Positions 38,854 through 48,974 are shown, counted from the stretch's first letter. The stretch: DNA of 64,000 nt from Psychrobacter sp. FDAARGOS_221 (GCF_002313155.2 NZ_NWFK02000001.1:868001-932000), one strand, 5' to 3'. Numbers and translations: made by a program. Notes: generated by a model from the sequence alone, not told the origin.

Positions 38854-39309
38854 TTAGCGATTTTCATCGATACGCTTGGCATTACTCGAGCTGGCTTCAT
38901 AAACGGCTTGTAATTGTTGCTCGCTAAACAGCTGCTCAACTAAGGGAAACAGCTCACGCTCTTCAAATCGAATGTGATCATATAACGCAGTACCCAGCTC
39001 ACGCACTTGTGCAGCACTTAAGCTATCTAGTGTCACTAGCTGATATAACTGACTGTGCTGCTCGGTTAGCTTTTGCATGACCTCGGCTACTTTCGGATGC
39101 TGCTGTTGATACTGAGCCAGTGTGGTCAATATCAAATCATCTTCAACCTTAAAGTGATTGTCCATATTATGATTAATATAATCGGTTAATGCGGTCCAAT
39201 GCTTGGCAATCTGCTCAACATCATTGGCACATTGTTTGGCATGATTAGAAATCACCAGTCCCAAATGATGCTCTCGGGATAATGGCTGAAGTTGTTCAAT
39301 ACGTTTCAT
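38854..39309 (-). CDS. Hemerythrin HHE domain protein
   Basis: Cytoplasmic four-helix non-heme di-iron protein, 151 residues. Candidate iron ligands are the histidines and acids in SREHHLGL, NHNMDNHFKVEDDLIL, LTEQHSQLY and LYDHIRFEERELFP. It lies nine bases after the PpiC isomerase stop, so the two are translationally close. Small HHE proteins near denitrification genes have been linked to NO sensing, iron-sulfur repair (RIC/YtfE-like) or oxygen binding; this one lacks the N-terminal ScdA domain of RIC. The operator before hmp upstream suggests NO-responsive expression if transcription runs through. Confidence 0.92.
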   Translation of the reverse strand: MKRIEQLQPLSREHHLGLVISNHAKQCANDVEQIAKHWTALTDYINHNMDNHFKVEDDLILTTLAQYQQQHPKVAEVMQKLTEQHSQLYQLVTLDSLSAAQVRELGTALYDHIRFEERELFPLVEQLFSEQQLQAVYEASSSNAKRIDENR

Positions 39310-39318
39310 GGTTACCCT

Positions 39319-40272
39319 TTAACCTCGATATATGTTTTCTTGAGAAAGCTCCATTTGAATGCCGTCAATATACGCCTGCTCAGCAAGCGTATATAGATAA
39401 TCACATAGCCCATGATGGAAAGCTTGCTGCGCGAGCTTATTAGCGATAGCAGGTTTGGCTTGCAAGTAGTCAAGCTGAACACCTGGCTGCTTATCCATCA
39501 CATCGACGATATGAAAGCCATAACGGGTCTCAACAGGACTTGGTGCTAACCCTTCATCCATAGTAAATACCACGGACTCAAACTCAGGCACTGTCTGACC
39601 TTGGCTCAGTACACCCAGCTCTCCGCCCTGCTCTTTTGATGGGCATGCTGAATACTGACGAGCCAATTCGATAAATTCAGCACTTGGATTGTTGCTGTTT
39701 TTAATTTGCTCAATCAGCTCGTACGCTTGTTTCTTAAGTGCTAAGCGCTCTTCCCCATCTTCTGGAAGACTGGCTAGCAAGATATGACGTACCGACATAA
39801 TCGGTGCAGTTTTATAATCAGATTTGTTTTGCTCGTAGTAACGCTCACACACCTCATTTTCAGGCGTGGCTGCATTTACGTTTTTATCAATCAAATCTGA
39901 AATGGCTTGTTCTTCGTTGCTATTCCAAGCTTCTTGACCAAGCGTTTCATCATTAAGTACAGCATCTTTTAGTAGCTCACGAACTACTAATGCTTGCGTT
40001 GCTAAAAATAACGCATCTTCTTTGGTAGGTGCTGGATGATACTGTAACTCTTGAGCAATGGCTTGCTTGTCAATCATCACGCCATTAACAGTCACAGTAG
40101 GCAACTCTTCACGGCTAGAGGCAATCAGATTTTTATGATTACTATGCTCTTCAGCCAATGCTTTTTCGATAAACTCTTGATCTGAATGCGGTTTCTTCAA
40201 ATCATCAGAGGTTGGCATAATACGAATGTTGTCATCAGCCGCCTGTTTTGGATCGTAAGTCGTTGCCGTCAT
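39319..40272 (-). CDS. PpiC-type peptidyl-prolyl isomerase, NifM-like
   Basis: Parvulin-family isomerase, 317 residues. A helical N-terminal part (VTVNGVMIDKQAIAQELQYHP) precedes the rotamase domain MSVRHILLASLPEDGEERLALKKQAYEL, ACPSKEQGGELGVLSQGQTVPEFESVVF and TRYGFHIVDVMDKQPG. No signal peptide is seen, so it should act in the cytoplasm. Related genes end the narK1K2GHJI operon of Pseudomonas, so it may help fold or mature nitrate reductase. ATG 40272 has GGAG six bases before it; the longer frame to 40317 lacks support. Here it follows hmp rather than narI directly. Confidence 0.9.
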   Translation of the reverse strand: MTATTYDPKQAADDNIRIMPTSDDLKKPHSDQEFIEKALAEEHSNHKNLIASSREELPTVTVNGVMIDKQAIAQELQYHPAPTKEDALFLATQALVVRELLKDAVLNDETLGQEAWNSNEEQAISDLIDKNVNAATPENEVCERYYEQNKSDYKTAPIMSVRHILLASLPEDGEERLALKKQAYELIEQIKNSNNPSAEFIELARQYSACPSKEQGGELGVLSQGQTVPEFESVVFTMDEGLAPSPVETRYGFHIVDVMDKQPGVQLDYLQAKPAIANKLAQQAFHHGLCDYLYTLAEQAYIDGIQMELSQENIYRG

Positions 40273-40406
40273 GTTGTACTCCATTGAGTCATATTCATTA
40301 CAAAGCCGATTGAGCAATCAACGCTTTAGCTTGCATTTAACGCTTAGTCGGCTTTATAATGGCGCTGTATAACTAAACAGCTTTAATGATTATTTAGTAA
40401 ATTAAT

Positions 40407-41588
40407 TTATCCTGCGCTTAGGCTCATTTTTGGACCAAATGGCTCATAATGTAAGTTGTCACCGCTGTGCTCTAACGTCATTAGTCCATCAATCATGCTG
40501 TCCATAAATGCCATCGATCCGCACACATAGACATCTGCAGGATTGGGTAATGTTTTTAGCCATGTCTCATCAAGGCGCTGATTGTCTTCAGAATAAAATG
40601 TGTTTTTCTGAACCTGCTCTGCTTGCTCGAGCAAAGCATTCACACGCTCATCAAAGGCATGGTGTTCCTGATTTTGGCACGCATAAGCCCAGATGATAGG
40701 ACGCTTAGGATTGGTCTTAACCTGCACCTCTAACATGGCAAATACGGGTGTGATACCTACGCCTGCGCTAATAAACGCCAATGGTACATCGTTTTGTTCA
40801 ATCAGTGATTGATTGAGCTCAAAGTCGCCCGCTGGCGCCGATAGATATATGGTGTCGCCAACTTTAACGTTGTCGTGCAAGTGGTTTGATACCAGACCAC
40901 GATACGCGTTTTTATTATCGCGGCGTACCGCAAACTTTAGACCGTCGCTGCTATCGACTGAATACAATGAGTAATGTCTTAAGGCAATATGGTCACTGTC
41001 TTTAGGGTCGGTTTTGACCGTAATGTATTGACCGGCTTTTAACGGTAGCTTACTGACATCAAAGCCATTGTCTTCAGGCTGAACAGTGAAAGCAGCAATA
41101 TCTGAGCCTGTGATGTCTTTCTTAACCACTTTGAAAGGTACAAAGCCTGACCACATGGCATTTTGATACATATCTGCTTCGACCTTGATAAAGACAGAAG
41201 CAATCTCGTCATAGGCTTCAGCCCAAGCATTGATAATCTCATCGGTTGCCGCATCGCCTAGCACCTCTTTAATTGCGCCCAATAAGTGCTGGCCAACGAT
41301 TGGATAATGCTCAGGTTTAATCTGTAACGCACGGTGCTTATGACCAATTTGCATCACTTGTGGCAATAACACTTCTAGGTTTTCTAAATGCTTAGCCGCT
41401 GCCAATACCGTTGTCGCTAATGCAGTCTGCTGTCGCCCAAGCTTTTGGTTGGTCTCATTAAAGATATCCAGTAGCTCAGGGTGCTCGGCAAACATATTCT
41501 TATAAAAAACAGTGGTAATCGTATTGCCATGCTCCTCTAATACAGGAACCGTTGCTTTAACAACCTCTAGTGTTTTGGGAGAAACCAT
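40407..41588 (-). CDS. hmp: Flavohemoprotein, nitric oxide dioxygenase
   Basis: Converts NO and O2 to nitrate with NAD(P)H. The 393 residues are a globin domain (about 1-140: TVPVLEEHGNTITTVFYKNMF, proximal histidine in GHKHRALQIKPEHYPIVGQHL) joined to a ferredoxin-reductase-type FAD domain (RHYSLYSVDS near residue 205) and an NAD domain (ISAGVGITPVFAML, VYVCGSMAFMDSM). Length equals that of the E. coli enzyme. An NsrR-like operator overlapping a -10 hexamer lies about 200 bases upstream, so it should be induced by NO independently of narGHJI. Confidence 0.97.
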   Translation of the reverse strand: MVSPKTLEVVKATVPVLEEHGNTITTVFYKNMFAEHPELLDIFNETNQKLGRQQTALATTVLAAAKHLENLEVLLPQVMQIGHKHRALQIKPEHYPIVGQHLLGAIKEVLGDAATDEIINAWAEAYDEIASVFIKVEADMYQNAMWSGFVPFKVVKKDITGSDIAAFTVQPEDNGFDVSKLPLKAGQYITVKTDPKDSDHIALRHYSLYSVDSSDGLKFAVRRDNKNAYRGLVSNHLHDNVKVGDTIYLSAPAGDFELNQSLIEQNDVPLAFISAGVGITPVFAMLEVQVKTNPKRPIIWAYACQNQEHHAFDERVNALLEQAEQVQKNTFYSEDNQRLDETWLKTLPNPADVYVCGSMAFMDSMIDGLMTLEHSGDNLHYEPFGPKMSLSAG

Positions 41589-41791
41589 CGTTATATCCTT
41601 AATGATTGCTAATCGATAAGCCGCTTATCAACGTTTTAGTGTCATTAGCTTATAGACGTATCAACGTATCGATGAAAGTGATGCAATCATGAGTTGGTGG
41701 GTTAAGTATGTCGCTATCAAGCTTACTGATGACTAGCGACATAAATTAGATACCTGTCAATTAGATGCCTATCTAAATTACCGACTATTTT

Positions 41792-41821
41792 ATCATAACA
41801 TTCATTTTAAATTCATGTTAT
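41792..41821 (-). promoter_or_regulatory. NsrR-like operator and -10 element of hmp
   Basis: Inverted repeat at 41797-41819 (plus-strand left arm AACATTCATTT, right arm AAATTCATGTT; two mismatched pairs), extended by AT at each side to 27 bp. On the minus strand its last base is the first T of TATGAT (41797-41792). Transcription would start near 41784. Confidence 0.7.
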
Positions 41822-41867
41822 AAACTTATATCACCAACTCAATCCTGTATCACTTTGGTAAGGCTTT

Positions 41868-42593
41868 CTATTGCGATTGTTTTTGTCTAACAATCTGATA
41901 ACGGCGGCCCAAATACCACACTGGTGCACTGATGATATGAATCAAACGTGTGAACGGGAAAATCATAATCAGCGTAATACCCAGTGCCATATGCAGCTGA
42001 TAAATCAGGTCAGCTTGTTCGATACGAGCTGCTGCATGCCAAGGTCTTAAGATAGTGATATCTTGTGCCCAGCCTGCAAGATTCATCATGGTGAGACCGT
42101 CTAGATGCTGCATCGAGGTAAAGATTGAAATCAGTCCCAAGTTCAACTGGATAAACAGCAACACCAATACTAACTTGTCACTAAATGATGAGGTATGCGA
42201 AATACGATCATCGGTAAAGCGGCGCCACATCAGCATCACCATACCAATCCAGCACATAACACCAGCGATACCACCGACCACAACGGCTAGGATTTGCTTG
42301 TTACCCGCACTGATAAATGGCTCATAAATAAAGTGCGGCGTTAACATACCAAATAAGTGACCAAGCAATACGATGATAATACCGACGTGAAATAGGTTGC
42401 TCGCAACGCGCATACCTTTACTACGTAGCATCTGTGATGAGCCGGTCTTCCACGAGTATTGTGACAAGTCAAAACGTACCCAAGTGCCTACGATGGCGAC
42501 TACTAAGGCGATGTATGGGTAGATGCCAAATAAAAATATTTGTAGCCAGCTTAAGTTGGCCAAAGACTGTACACCAGGATCTGCAATATTCAT
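41868..42593 (-). CDS. narI: Respiratory nitrate reductase gamma subunit
   Basis: Membrane cytochrome b subunit that takes electrons from quinol and passes them to NarH. The 241 residues show five hydrophobic segments; haem-ligand histidines are probably those in NLFHVGIIIVLLGHLFGM near residues 66-80 and in YQLHMALGITLIMIFPFTRLIHI near residue 205-222. It begins 13 bases after the narJ stop, as the last gene of narGHJI. The N terminus LQIFLFGIYPYIALVVAIVG matches NarI proteins. Confidence 0.96.
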   Translation of the reverse strand: MNIADPGVQSLANLSWLQIFLFGIYPYIALVVAIVGTWVRFDLSQYSWKTGSSQMLRSKGMRVASNLFHVGIIIVLLGHLFGMLTPHFIYEPFISAGNKQILAVVVGGIAGVMCWIGMVMLMWRRFTDDRISHTSSFSDKLVLVLLFIQLNLGLISIFTSMQHLDGLTMMNLAGWAQDITILRPWHAAARIEQADLIYQLHMALGITLIMIFPFTRLIHIISAPVWYLGRRYQIVRQKQSQ

Positions 42594-42606
42594 GTCCTCT
42601 CTCTCC

Positions 42607-43470
42607 TTAAGGCTGTTTAACGGATTTCGGTTTATCGAAATCTACCCAATGCACAGGGGCATCGACTTGTTTTGGTGGCATCACATTACGGTCTATTGCA
42701 ATACCTTTTGCGAGGTTTTGAGTGCTTGATGGGCAACGCTCTTCTTGCTGCGCACCCAAGAAATCAACTACTTCTTCTTCCCACTCTTGGTCAAGCGCTT
42801 CAAACGTATCGTCACGTTGCTCTTGTTGCACTTGCTCCTCTAATGCCTTAACGGCGTCTAGTGGCTTGCCCGCTATTTGTAGCAGTGCGTTAAAACAGCC
42901 TTCATACAAACTGTCTCTGTCTTTAAGTCTTGCTGCAAGTAGCGCAATGATGTGACTGACATCAGCGATATCCATACGGATTTTGATTTCATCGCCAGTT
43001 ACTGCCGCTTGATAAGCCAAAAACTCCAAATACATCGGCAGATAATCAGGCAACTCTTTTTGATCAATCACAAAGCCAGCTTCTTCATACTGACCCATCA
43101 AATCGACCATAGCCTGTCCGCGGTCACGTGATTCGCCGTGCACATGTTCAAATAACCATAAAGACAGCGAACGACCACGCTCAAACAAACCATCGTATTG
43201 TGCTTGCGCCTCAAGAGAGCCCATTTCAATCAGCTCATCGATTAGTGCTACGATTTGAGTGCGCACCTCTGGACTAATCAGTGGTGACTTACTAACAATG
43301 TCTTTCGACATTGCCAGCGTTTCACCTTCAAACAGCTCATTGGTTGGATAATCAATCAATAGGCTCAATACTTTGAGAATTTTCATATCAGAGTCTGCAA
43401 TGGTTGGCATTGCTGCTTCGCTTTGATTAACATCGGTGTCAAAAGCTGTGTTTTGAATAACGTCTGTCAT
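42607..43470 (-). CDS. narJ: Nitrate reductase assembly chaperone
   Basis: TorD-like chaperone needed for molybdenum cofactor insertion into NarG before membrane docking. The 287 residues include ILKVLSLLIDYPTNELF, YDGLFERGRSLSLWLFEHVHGESRDRGQAMVDLMGQYEEAGF and ELPDYLPMYLEFLAYQA, all typical of NarJ. It is longer than the E. coli protein at both ends. ATG 43470 lies one base after the narH TAG; the frame opens further upstream inside narH, but that extension (RRRPHAVTSL) is antisense-like noise. The C-terminal tail is acidic and Pro-rich. Confidence 0.95.
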   Translation of the reverse strand: MTDVIQNTAFDTDVNQSEAAMPTIADSDMKILKVLSLLIDYPTNELFEGETLAMSKDIVSKSPLISPEVRTQIVALIDELIEMGSLEAQAQYDGLFERGRSLSLWLFEHVHGESRDRGQAMVDLMGQYEEAGFVIDQKELPDYLPMYLEFLAYQAAVTGDEIKIRMDIADVSHIIALLAARLKDRDSLYEGCFNALLQIAGKPLDAVKALEEQVQQEQRDDTFEALDQEWEEEVVDFLGAQQEERCPSSTQNLAKGIAIDRNVMPPKQVDAPVHWVDFDKPKSVKQP

Positions 43471-43471
43471 G

Positions 43472-45010
43472 CTACATCTCCCACTTTTGAACAGTGTCAA
43501 TGAAGTCACGGCGTGTGGCCTTCTTCTGACCGAACATGCTGGTATCACTGCTGCCTGAGCAGCCTTCACCAAAGGTAAAGCCGCAACCGTTACGCTCTGC
43601 AAACGCATCGCTCATGGCCTCTTCGCGATGTGCGGTTGGGATAACAAAACGGTCTTCATAGTTGGCAATCGCTAAGTAGCGGTACATCTCTTCGACTTGT
43701 AGCTTGGTTAAGCCCACATCATCCAAGATGCTTTGTACTTCTTGCTTCTCGACCAATTGCATACGCTTATAGCTACGCATTGCAAGTAGGCGTTTTAGTG
43801 CCATACGTACGGGTTCTTCATCACCAGCAGTTAGCATATTGGCCAAATAACGCAGTGGGATACGTAAGCTGTCTACGTCTGGAATCAGACCGTCCATGCC
43901 TACCTTGCCCGCTTCTGCTGCATTTTGAATCGGTGATAATGGCGGTACGTACCACACCATAGGTAGCGTACGGTACTCAGGGTGTAATGGCAGTGCCAGT
44001 TTCCAATCCATCGCCAGTTTGTACACTGGTGATTTTTGAGCCGCATCAATCACTGATTGAGGAACGCCATCTTTTAATGCTTGAGCGATGACTTCTGGAT
44101 CATTTGGATCTAAGAAGACATCCAACTGCGCTTGATATAAGTCTTGCTCGTTTGGCGTTGCAGCTGCTTCTGCAATCTTATCGGCATCATATAAAAGCAC
44201 GCCGAGATAGCGAATACGGCCAACACAGGTTTCAGAACAGACTGTCGGCATGCCCGCTTCAATACGTGGATAACAGAAGATACATTTTTCAGATTTACCT
44301 GATTTCCAGTTATAGTAAATCTTCTTGTATGGGCAGCCTGAGATACACATACGCCAGCCGCGGCACTTGTCTTGGTCGATCAGTACAATGCCGTCTTCTT
44401 CACGCTTATAAATCGCACCACTTGGGCAAGACGCCACACAGGTCGGGTTTAAGCAGTGCTCGCACAGACGTGGCAAATACATCATGAAAGTGTTTTCGTA
44501 CTCGCCATAGATGTCTGCTTGTACGTTGTCGAAGTTTTTATCACGGCGACGCTTTTCAAACTCTGACCCTAAGATTTCCTCCCAGTTAGGACCCCACTCG
44601 ATTTTCTGCATACGTTTACCGGTAATGGCAGAGCGCGGGCGAGCAATCGGCTGATGGTTGCTAATGGGTGCGGTTTGAAGGTGCTGATAATCAAAGTCAA
44701 ACGGCTCATAGTAATCGTCGATCTCTGGTAAATCTGGGTTAGCGAAGATGTTCGCTAACACTCTGAATTTACCGCCGATACGCGGATTAATCGTGCCATT
44801 GGCATTACGAATCCAGCCGCCTTTCCATTTGTTTTGATTCTCCCAGTCTTTGGGATAACCAATACCCGGCTTTGACTCAACGTTGTTAAACCATGCGTAC
44901 TCCATACCTTCGCGGCTGGTCCAAACGTTTTTACAGGTAACTGAGCAGGTGTGACAACCGATACATTTATCGAGGTTAAGCACCATGCCTACTTGTGATC
45001 TAATTTTCAT
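43472..45010 (-). CDS. narH: Respiratory nitrate reductase beta subunit
   Basis: Cytoplasmic iron-sulfur subunit relaying electrons from NarI to NarG. The protein starts MKIRSQVGMVLNLDKCIGCHTCSVTCKNVW, then CEHCLNPTCVASCPSGA, CRGWRMCISGCPYKK and CIFCYPRIEAGMPTVCSETC, giving three [4Fe-4S] clusters and one [3Fe-4S] cluster in which tryptophan replaces a cysteine (CRGW), as in E. coli NarH. ATG 45010 follows GGAG eight bases upstream; an in-frame TTG at 45025 is part of that ribosome site. The 512-residue length is normal. Confidence 0.98.
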   Translation of the reverse strand: MKIRSQVGMVLNLDKCIGCHTCSVTCKNVWTSREGMEYAWFNNVESKPGIGYPKDWENQNKWKGGWIRNANGTINPRIGGKFRVLANIFANPDLPEIDDYYEPFDFDYQHLQTAPISNHQPIARPRSAITGKRMQKIEWGPNWEEILGSEFEKRRRDKNFDNVQADIYGEYENTFMMYLPRLCEHCLNPTCVASCPSGAIYKREEDGIVLIDQDKCRGWRMCISGCPYKKIYYNWKSGKSEKCIFCYPRIEAGMPTVCSETCVGRIRYLGVLLYDADKIAEAAATPNEQDLYQAQLDVFLDPNDPEVIAQALKDGVPQSVIDAAQKSPVYKLAMDWKLALPLHPEYRTLPMVWYVPPLSPIQNAAEAGKVGMDGLIPDVDSLRIPLRYLANMLTAGDEEPVRMALKRLLAMRSYKRMQLVEKQEVQSILDDVGLTKLQVEEMYRYLAIANYEDRFVIPTAHREEAMSDAFAERNGCGFTFGEGCSGSSDTSMFGQKKATRRDFIDTVQKWEM

Positions 45011-45046
45011 GGGTGTGTGCTCCAAATTAAATTGTTTAAGGTTGTC

Positions 45047-48000
45047 TTAACCTTCCAAAGTCGTTGGTAATGGTTGTGGTAATGAGTCGTCTGGTTTGTC
45101 TTCTAACCAATCAATTTTCGACATCTTACGAACCACAACAAATTCATCACGGTTACAGCCCACGGTACCGTAGTAATTAAAGCCGTATGATTGCTGCGCG
45201 TAGCTACCAATCATGTGTGTTGGCTTCAAGATAGTACGGGTGACTGAGTTATGGATACCGCCACGGGTACCGGTCTGCTCAGAGCCTGGAATGCTGACCA
45301 GTTTCTCTTGTGCGTGATACATCATGGTCATGCCATCTTTCACACGCTGACTGACGACCGCACGTGCTGTAATCGCGCCGTTGACGTTAAATACTTCAAT
45401 CCAGTCGTTGTCTTCAATACCGGCTGACTTAGCATCATTTTCTGATAACCAAACAATCGGACCACCACGGCTGAGCGTTAGCATTAATAAGTTTTCAGAG
45501 TACGTACTGTGGATGCCCCATTTTTGGTGCGGCGTTAAGAAGTTCAGTACAATCTCTTTGTTACCATTTGGTTTAGCGTCTTTCATAATGTCCGTGGTTT
45601 TGGTATCAATCGGTGGGCGATACTGCTGCATCTGCTCACCGAACGCCTGCATCCAAGGGTGATCTTGATAGAACTGCTGACGGCCAGTGATGGTACGCCA
45701 AGGAATCAGCTCATGAACGTTGGTGTAGCCTGCGTTATAGCTTACGGTTTCAGACTCAAGGCCCGACCATGTTGGGCTTGAGATAATCTTACGCGGCTGG
45801 GCAACGATGTCTCTAAAGCGGATTTTTTCGTGCTCACTTGCAGACGCTAAATGCACATGCTCACGGCCGGTAAATGCCTCTAATGCTTTCCAGCCTTTGA
45901 CGGCGACTTCACCGTTGGTCTCAGGCGCTAGCATTAAGATGGTCTCTGACGCATCAATAGCAGTAAAGATTTGTGGACGACCTTCTGATACACCCGGTGT
46001 GGTTACACGGTGGTTTAAATCACCTAAGTCTTTGACTGCTTTGGTCATATCCCAGTTCAAGCCTTTTGAACCGTTTCCTAATTTCTCAAGCGCAGGACCT
46101 AGAGAAGTATATTTGGCATACGTATTAGGATAATCACGCTCAACCACTTTAATCATTGGGCAGTTTTTACCAGGTATTGGTTTTTCACCCGCTGTTTTCC
46201 AGTCGGTACCGCCAAATGGCTGTGCTAATTCGCCTGGGCTGTCGTGTTGCATCGGCAGCGTGACTACATCTGTCTCAATGCCTAGGTGACCCACTGATAC
46301 TTCTGAGAAGGCTTTTGCAATGCCTTTATAGATTTCCCAGTCTGTTTTTGATTCCCAAGCAGGGTCAGTCGCTGCGGTTAGTGGGTGAATAAATGGATGC
46401 ATGTCCGAGGTGTTCATGTCATCTTTTTCATACCACGTCGCAGTTGGCAACACGATATCTGAATACAAGCAAGTTGACGACATACGGAAGTCTAGGGTTA
46501 CTACCAAATCAAGCTTGCCTTTTGGCCCCTCTTCCACATAATCCACTTCTTTAGGACGCAAGCCATCTGGCAAGTTCTCTTCACTCATTAGGCCGTTTTT
46601 GGTGCCTAAGAAGTACTCAAGCATGTACTCATGGCCCTTACCTGATGAGCCAAGTAAGTTTGAGCGCCAGATAAACATATTGCGTGGGAAGTTTTGAGGA
46701 TTGTCAGGTGACTCACAGGCAAAACGTAAGCTGCCCTCATGTAACGAATCCACGACATACTCTTCAATCTCTTTACCTTGCGCTTTGGCCGCAGCCGCAA
46801 TAGATAGCGGGTTACGGTTTAGCTGTGGTGCTGAAGGTAACCAGCCCGCACGCTCGGCTTGAATGTTGTAATCAAGCATGTGCTCTGGGAAGAACTTCTT
46901 ATTTACACGAGGCGATAAGATTTCATGCGCTGAAACTGTCTCATGACGCCACTGTGAGCTGTGGTTGTAGAAGAAGCTTGTGCCGTTCATGTGACGTGGT
47001 GGACGGTGCCAGTCTAAAACGAACGCTAGAGGCAACCAACCGGTCTGCGGACGTAGTTTTTCCTGACCCACATAGTGTGCCCAGCCGCCACCTGATTTAC
47101 CGATACAACCACACAGCATTAGCATATTAATCACGCCGCGGTAGTTCATATCTAGGTGATACCAGTGGTTCATACCGGCACCGATGATAATCATCGATTT
47201 ACCATGTGTTTTGTGTGCGTTTTCCGCAAACTCACGACCCACTTGGATAACTTTTTCACGTGATAAACCAGTAATGACTTCTTGCCATGCTGGCGTGCCA
47301 GGTACGGTAGCGTCGTTATAATCGTCAGTGACGTGCTCGCCGCCTAGACCGTTATCGACACCTAAGTTAGCCACGGTTAAGTCAAATACAGTTGCAACTT
47401 TGACAGTGCTTCCGTCTGCTAAAGTAACCGTCTTACAAGGAATGCGTTTAACTTGTAGCGCTTCACCTGGTACGGCTGTGAAGTATGGGTGCTCAGTATG
47501 ACCAAAGTAATCGAAAGTCACATCACATACTTCTTGCTCATCGCCGTCAGATTTTAGGCTTAGGGTTAAGTCGATATCTTTACCGGTTGAGCCGCTCTTC
47601 TGCTCTAAGTTCCACTTACCTTTTTCACCCCAGCGATAACCAATTGAGCCCAGTGGTGACACAAGCTCACCGTCACTATTTAGACCAATGGTTTTCCACT
47701 CTGGGTTGTTCTCTTCACCTAAACCATCAACCAAGTCTGATGCACGTAGATAACGGCCCGGACGACGGCTACCGCTCTCGTCTTCTTCTAACATGACCAA
47801 TATTGGCATGTCGGTGTAACGCTTGGCATAGTCAATGAAATAATCGCTTGGCTGTTTTAGATAAAACTCTTTGATAATCACGTGACAGAATGCTTGAGCC
47901 ACAGCCGCGTCTGTACCTTGTTTTGGGTTTAACCAAAGGTCGGTTAGCTTTGAGATTTCAGCATAGTCAGGTGTGATAGAGACTGTTTTGGTACCTTTAT

Positions 48001-48817
48001 AACGCACCTCAGTAAAGAAGTGAGCGTCAGGCGTACGTGTCTGCGGAACGTTAGAGCCCCATGCGATGATGTAGTCTGAGTTGTACCAGTCTGCTGACTC
48101 AGGCACGTCAGTTTGCTCACCCCATGTCATCGGTGACGCTGGTGGTAAGTCGCAGTACCAGTCATAGAATGACAAGCAGGCACCGCCGATAAGCGACAAA
48201 TAGCGGCTACCGGCAGCATAACTGACCATAGACATGGCAGGAATTGGCGAGAAACCAATAATACGGTCAGGACCGTAAGTTTTGGCCGTATAAACGTTAC
48301 TGGCAGCGATGATTTCGTTTACCTCGCTCCAAGTAGAACGAATAAAGCCGCCCATACCGCGTTTTGATTTGTATTTAACGGTTTTGGCTGGGTCTTCTAC
48401 GATACTGGCCCATGCATCAACTGGATCAGCGTGTTGTGCTTTGGCTGCACGCCATAGTTTTAATAATGGCTTACGCACTTTTGGATATTTAACACGGTTG
48501 GCTGAGTACATATACCAACTATAACTTGCACCACGAGGACAGCCACGTGGTTCATGGTTTGGTAGATCTGGGCGCGTGCGTGGATAATCGGTTTGCTGCG
48601 TCTCCCAAGTCACCAGACCATTTTTAACAAAGATTTTCCAAGAACAAGAGCCGGTACAGTTTACGCCATGCGTAGATCTGACGACTTTGTCATACTGCCA
48701 GCGGTTACGGTAACCATCTTCCCATCCACGCGACTCATCGCGCACTTCACCATGGCCGTTAGCAAACTCCCCTTTTTTACGTTTAAAAAAACGGAATTGG
48801 TCGAGTAAATGGCTCAT
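45047..48817 (-). CDS. narG: Respiratory nitrate reductase alpha subunit
   Basis: Molybdenum bis-MGD catalytic subunit reducing nitrate to nitrite on the cytoplasmic side. The 1256 residues begin without a Tat signal (MSHLLDQFRFFKRKKGEFANG), and the FS0 cluster ligands are His50, Cys54, Cys58 (HGVNCTGSCSW) and Cys92 (EPRGCPRG). The Mo-ligating aspartate is expected in the NSDYIIAWGSNVPQTRTPDAHFF region near residue 250-265. It is first in narGHJI; AGAGGA precedes ATG 48817. A NarL-like 7-2-7 site lies about 160 bases upstream. Confidence 0.98.
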   Translation of the reverse strand: MSHLLDQFRFFKRKKGEFANGHGEVRDESRGWEDGYRNRWQYDKVVRSTHGVNCTGSCSWKIFVKNGLVTWETQQTDYPRTRPDLPNHEPRGCPRGASYSWYMYSANRVKYPKVRKPLLKLWRAAKAQHADPVDAWASIVEDPAKTVKYKSKRGMGGFIRSTWSEVNEIIAASNVYTAKTYGPDRIIGFSPIPAMSMVSYAAGSRYLSLIGGACLSFYDWYCDLPPASPMTWGEQTDVPESADWYNSDYIIAWGSNVPQTRTPDAHFFTEVRYKGTKTVSITPDYAEISKLTDLWLNPKQGTDAAVAQAFCHVIIKEFYLKQPSDYFIDYAKRYTDMPILVMLEEDESGSRRPGRYLRASDLVDGLGEENNPEWKTIGLNSDGELVSPLGSIGYRWGEKGKWNLEQKSGSTGKDIDLTLSLKSDGDEQEVCDVTFDYFGHTEHPYFTAVPGEALQVKRIPCKTVTLADGSTVKVATVFDLTVANLGVDNGLGGEHVTDDYNDATVPGTPAWQEVITGLSREKVIQVGREFAENAHKTHGKSMIIIGAGMNHWYHLDMNYRGVINMLMLCGCIGKSGGGWAHYVGQEKLRPQTGWLPLAFVLDWHRPPRHMNGTSFFYNHSSQWRHETVSAHEILSPRVNKKFFPEHMLDYNIQAERAGWLPSAPQLNRNPLSIAAAAKAQGKEIEEYVVDSLHEGSLRFACESPDNPQNFPRNMFIWRSNLLGSSGKGHEYMLEYFLGTKNGLMSEENLPDGLRPKEVDYVEEGPKGKLDLVVTLDFRMSSTCLYSDIVLPTATWYEKDDMNTSDMHPFIHPLTAATDPAWESKTDWEIYKGIAKAFSEVSVGHLGIETDVVTLPMQHDSPGELAQPFGGTDWKTAGEKPIPGKNCPMIKVVERDYPNTYAKYTSLGPALEKLGNGSKGLNWDMTKAVKDLGDLNHRVTTPGVSEGRPQIFTAIDASETILMLAPETNGEVAVKGWKALEAFTGREHVHLASASEHEKIRFRDIVAQPRKIISSPTWSGLESETVSYNAGYTNVHELIPWRTITGRQQFYQDHPWMQAFGEQMQQYRPPIDTKTTDIMKDAKPNGNKEIVLNFLTPHQKWGIHSTYSENLLMLTLSRGGPIVWLSENDAKSAGIEDNDWIEVFNVNGAITARAVVSQRVKDGMTMMYHAQEKLVSIPGSEQTGTRGGIHNSVTRTILKPTHMIGSYAQQSYGFNYYGTVGCNRDEFVVVRKMSKIDWLEDKPDDSLPQPLPTTLEG

Positions 48818-48974
48818 ATTGCTATCCTCTAGGTTATTAATCCGATATCAAAGGCTTAGACAAACACTTAAATCATGTCTCAATAAATACCTAAGCGCCA
48901 TAAAAAACTTTTTCATAGTCACAATTGTAGGTGCTACTAAAAACCCTTGCCATTATCTAACATGAGCAGATAGC

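Noticed and set aside
43471..43608. Upstream extension of narJ
   Set aside because: It lies entirely inside narH in another frame; the ATG at 43470, one base after the narH stop, gives a normal NarJ N terminus.
44104..44487. 127-codon ORF opposite narH
   Set aside because: Shadow of narH with no independent support.
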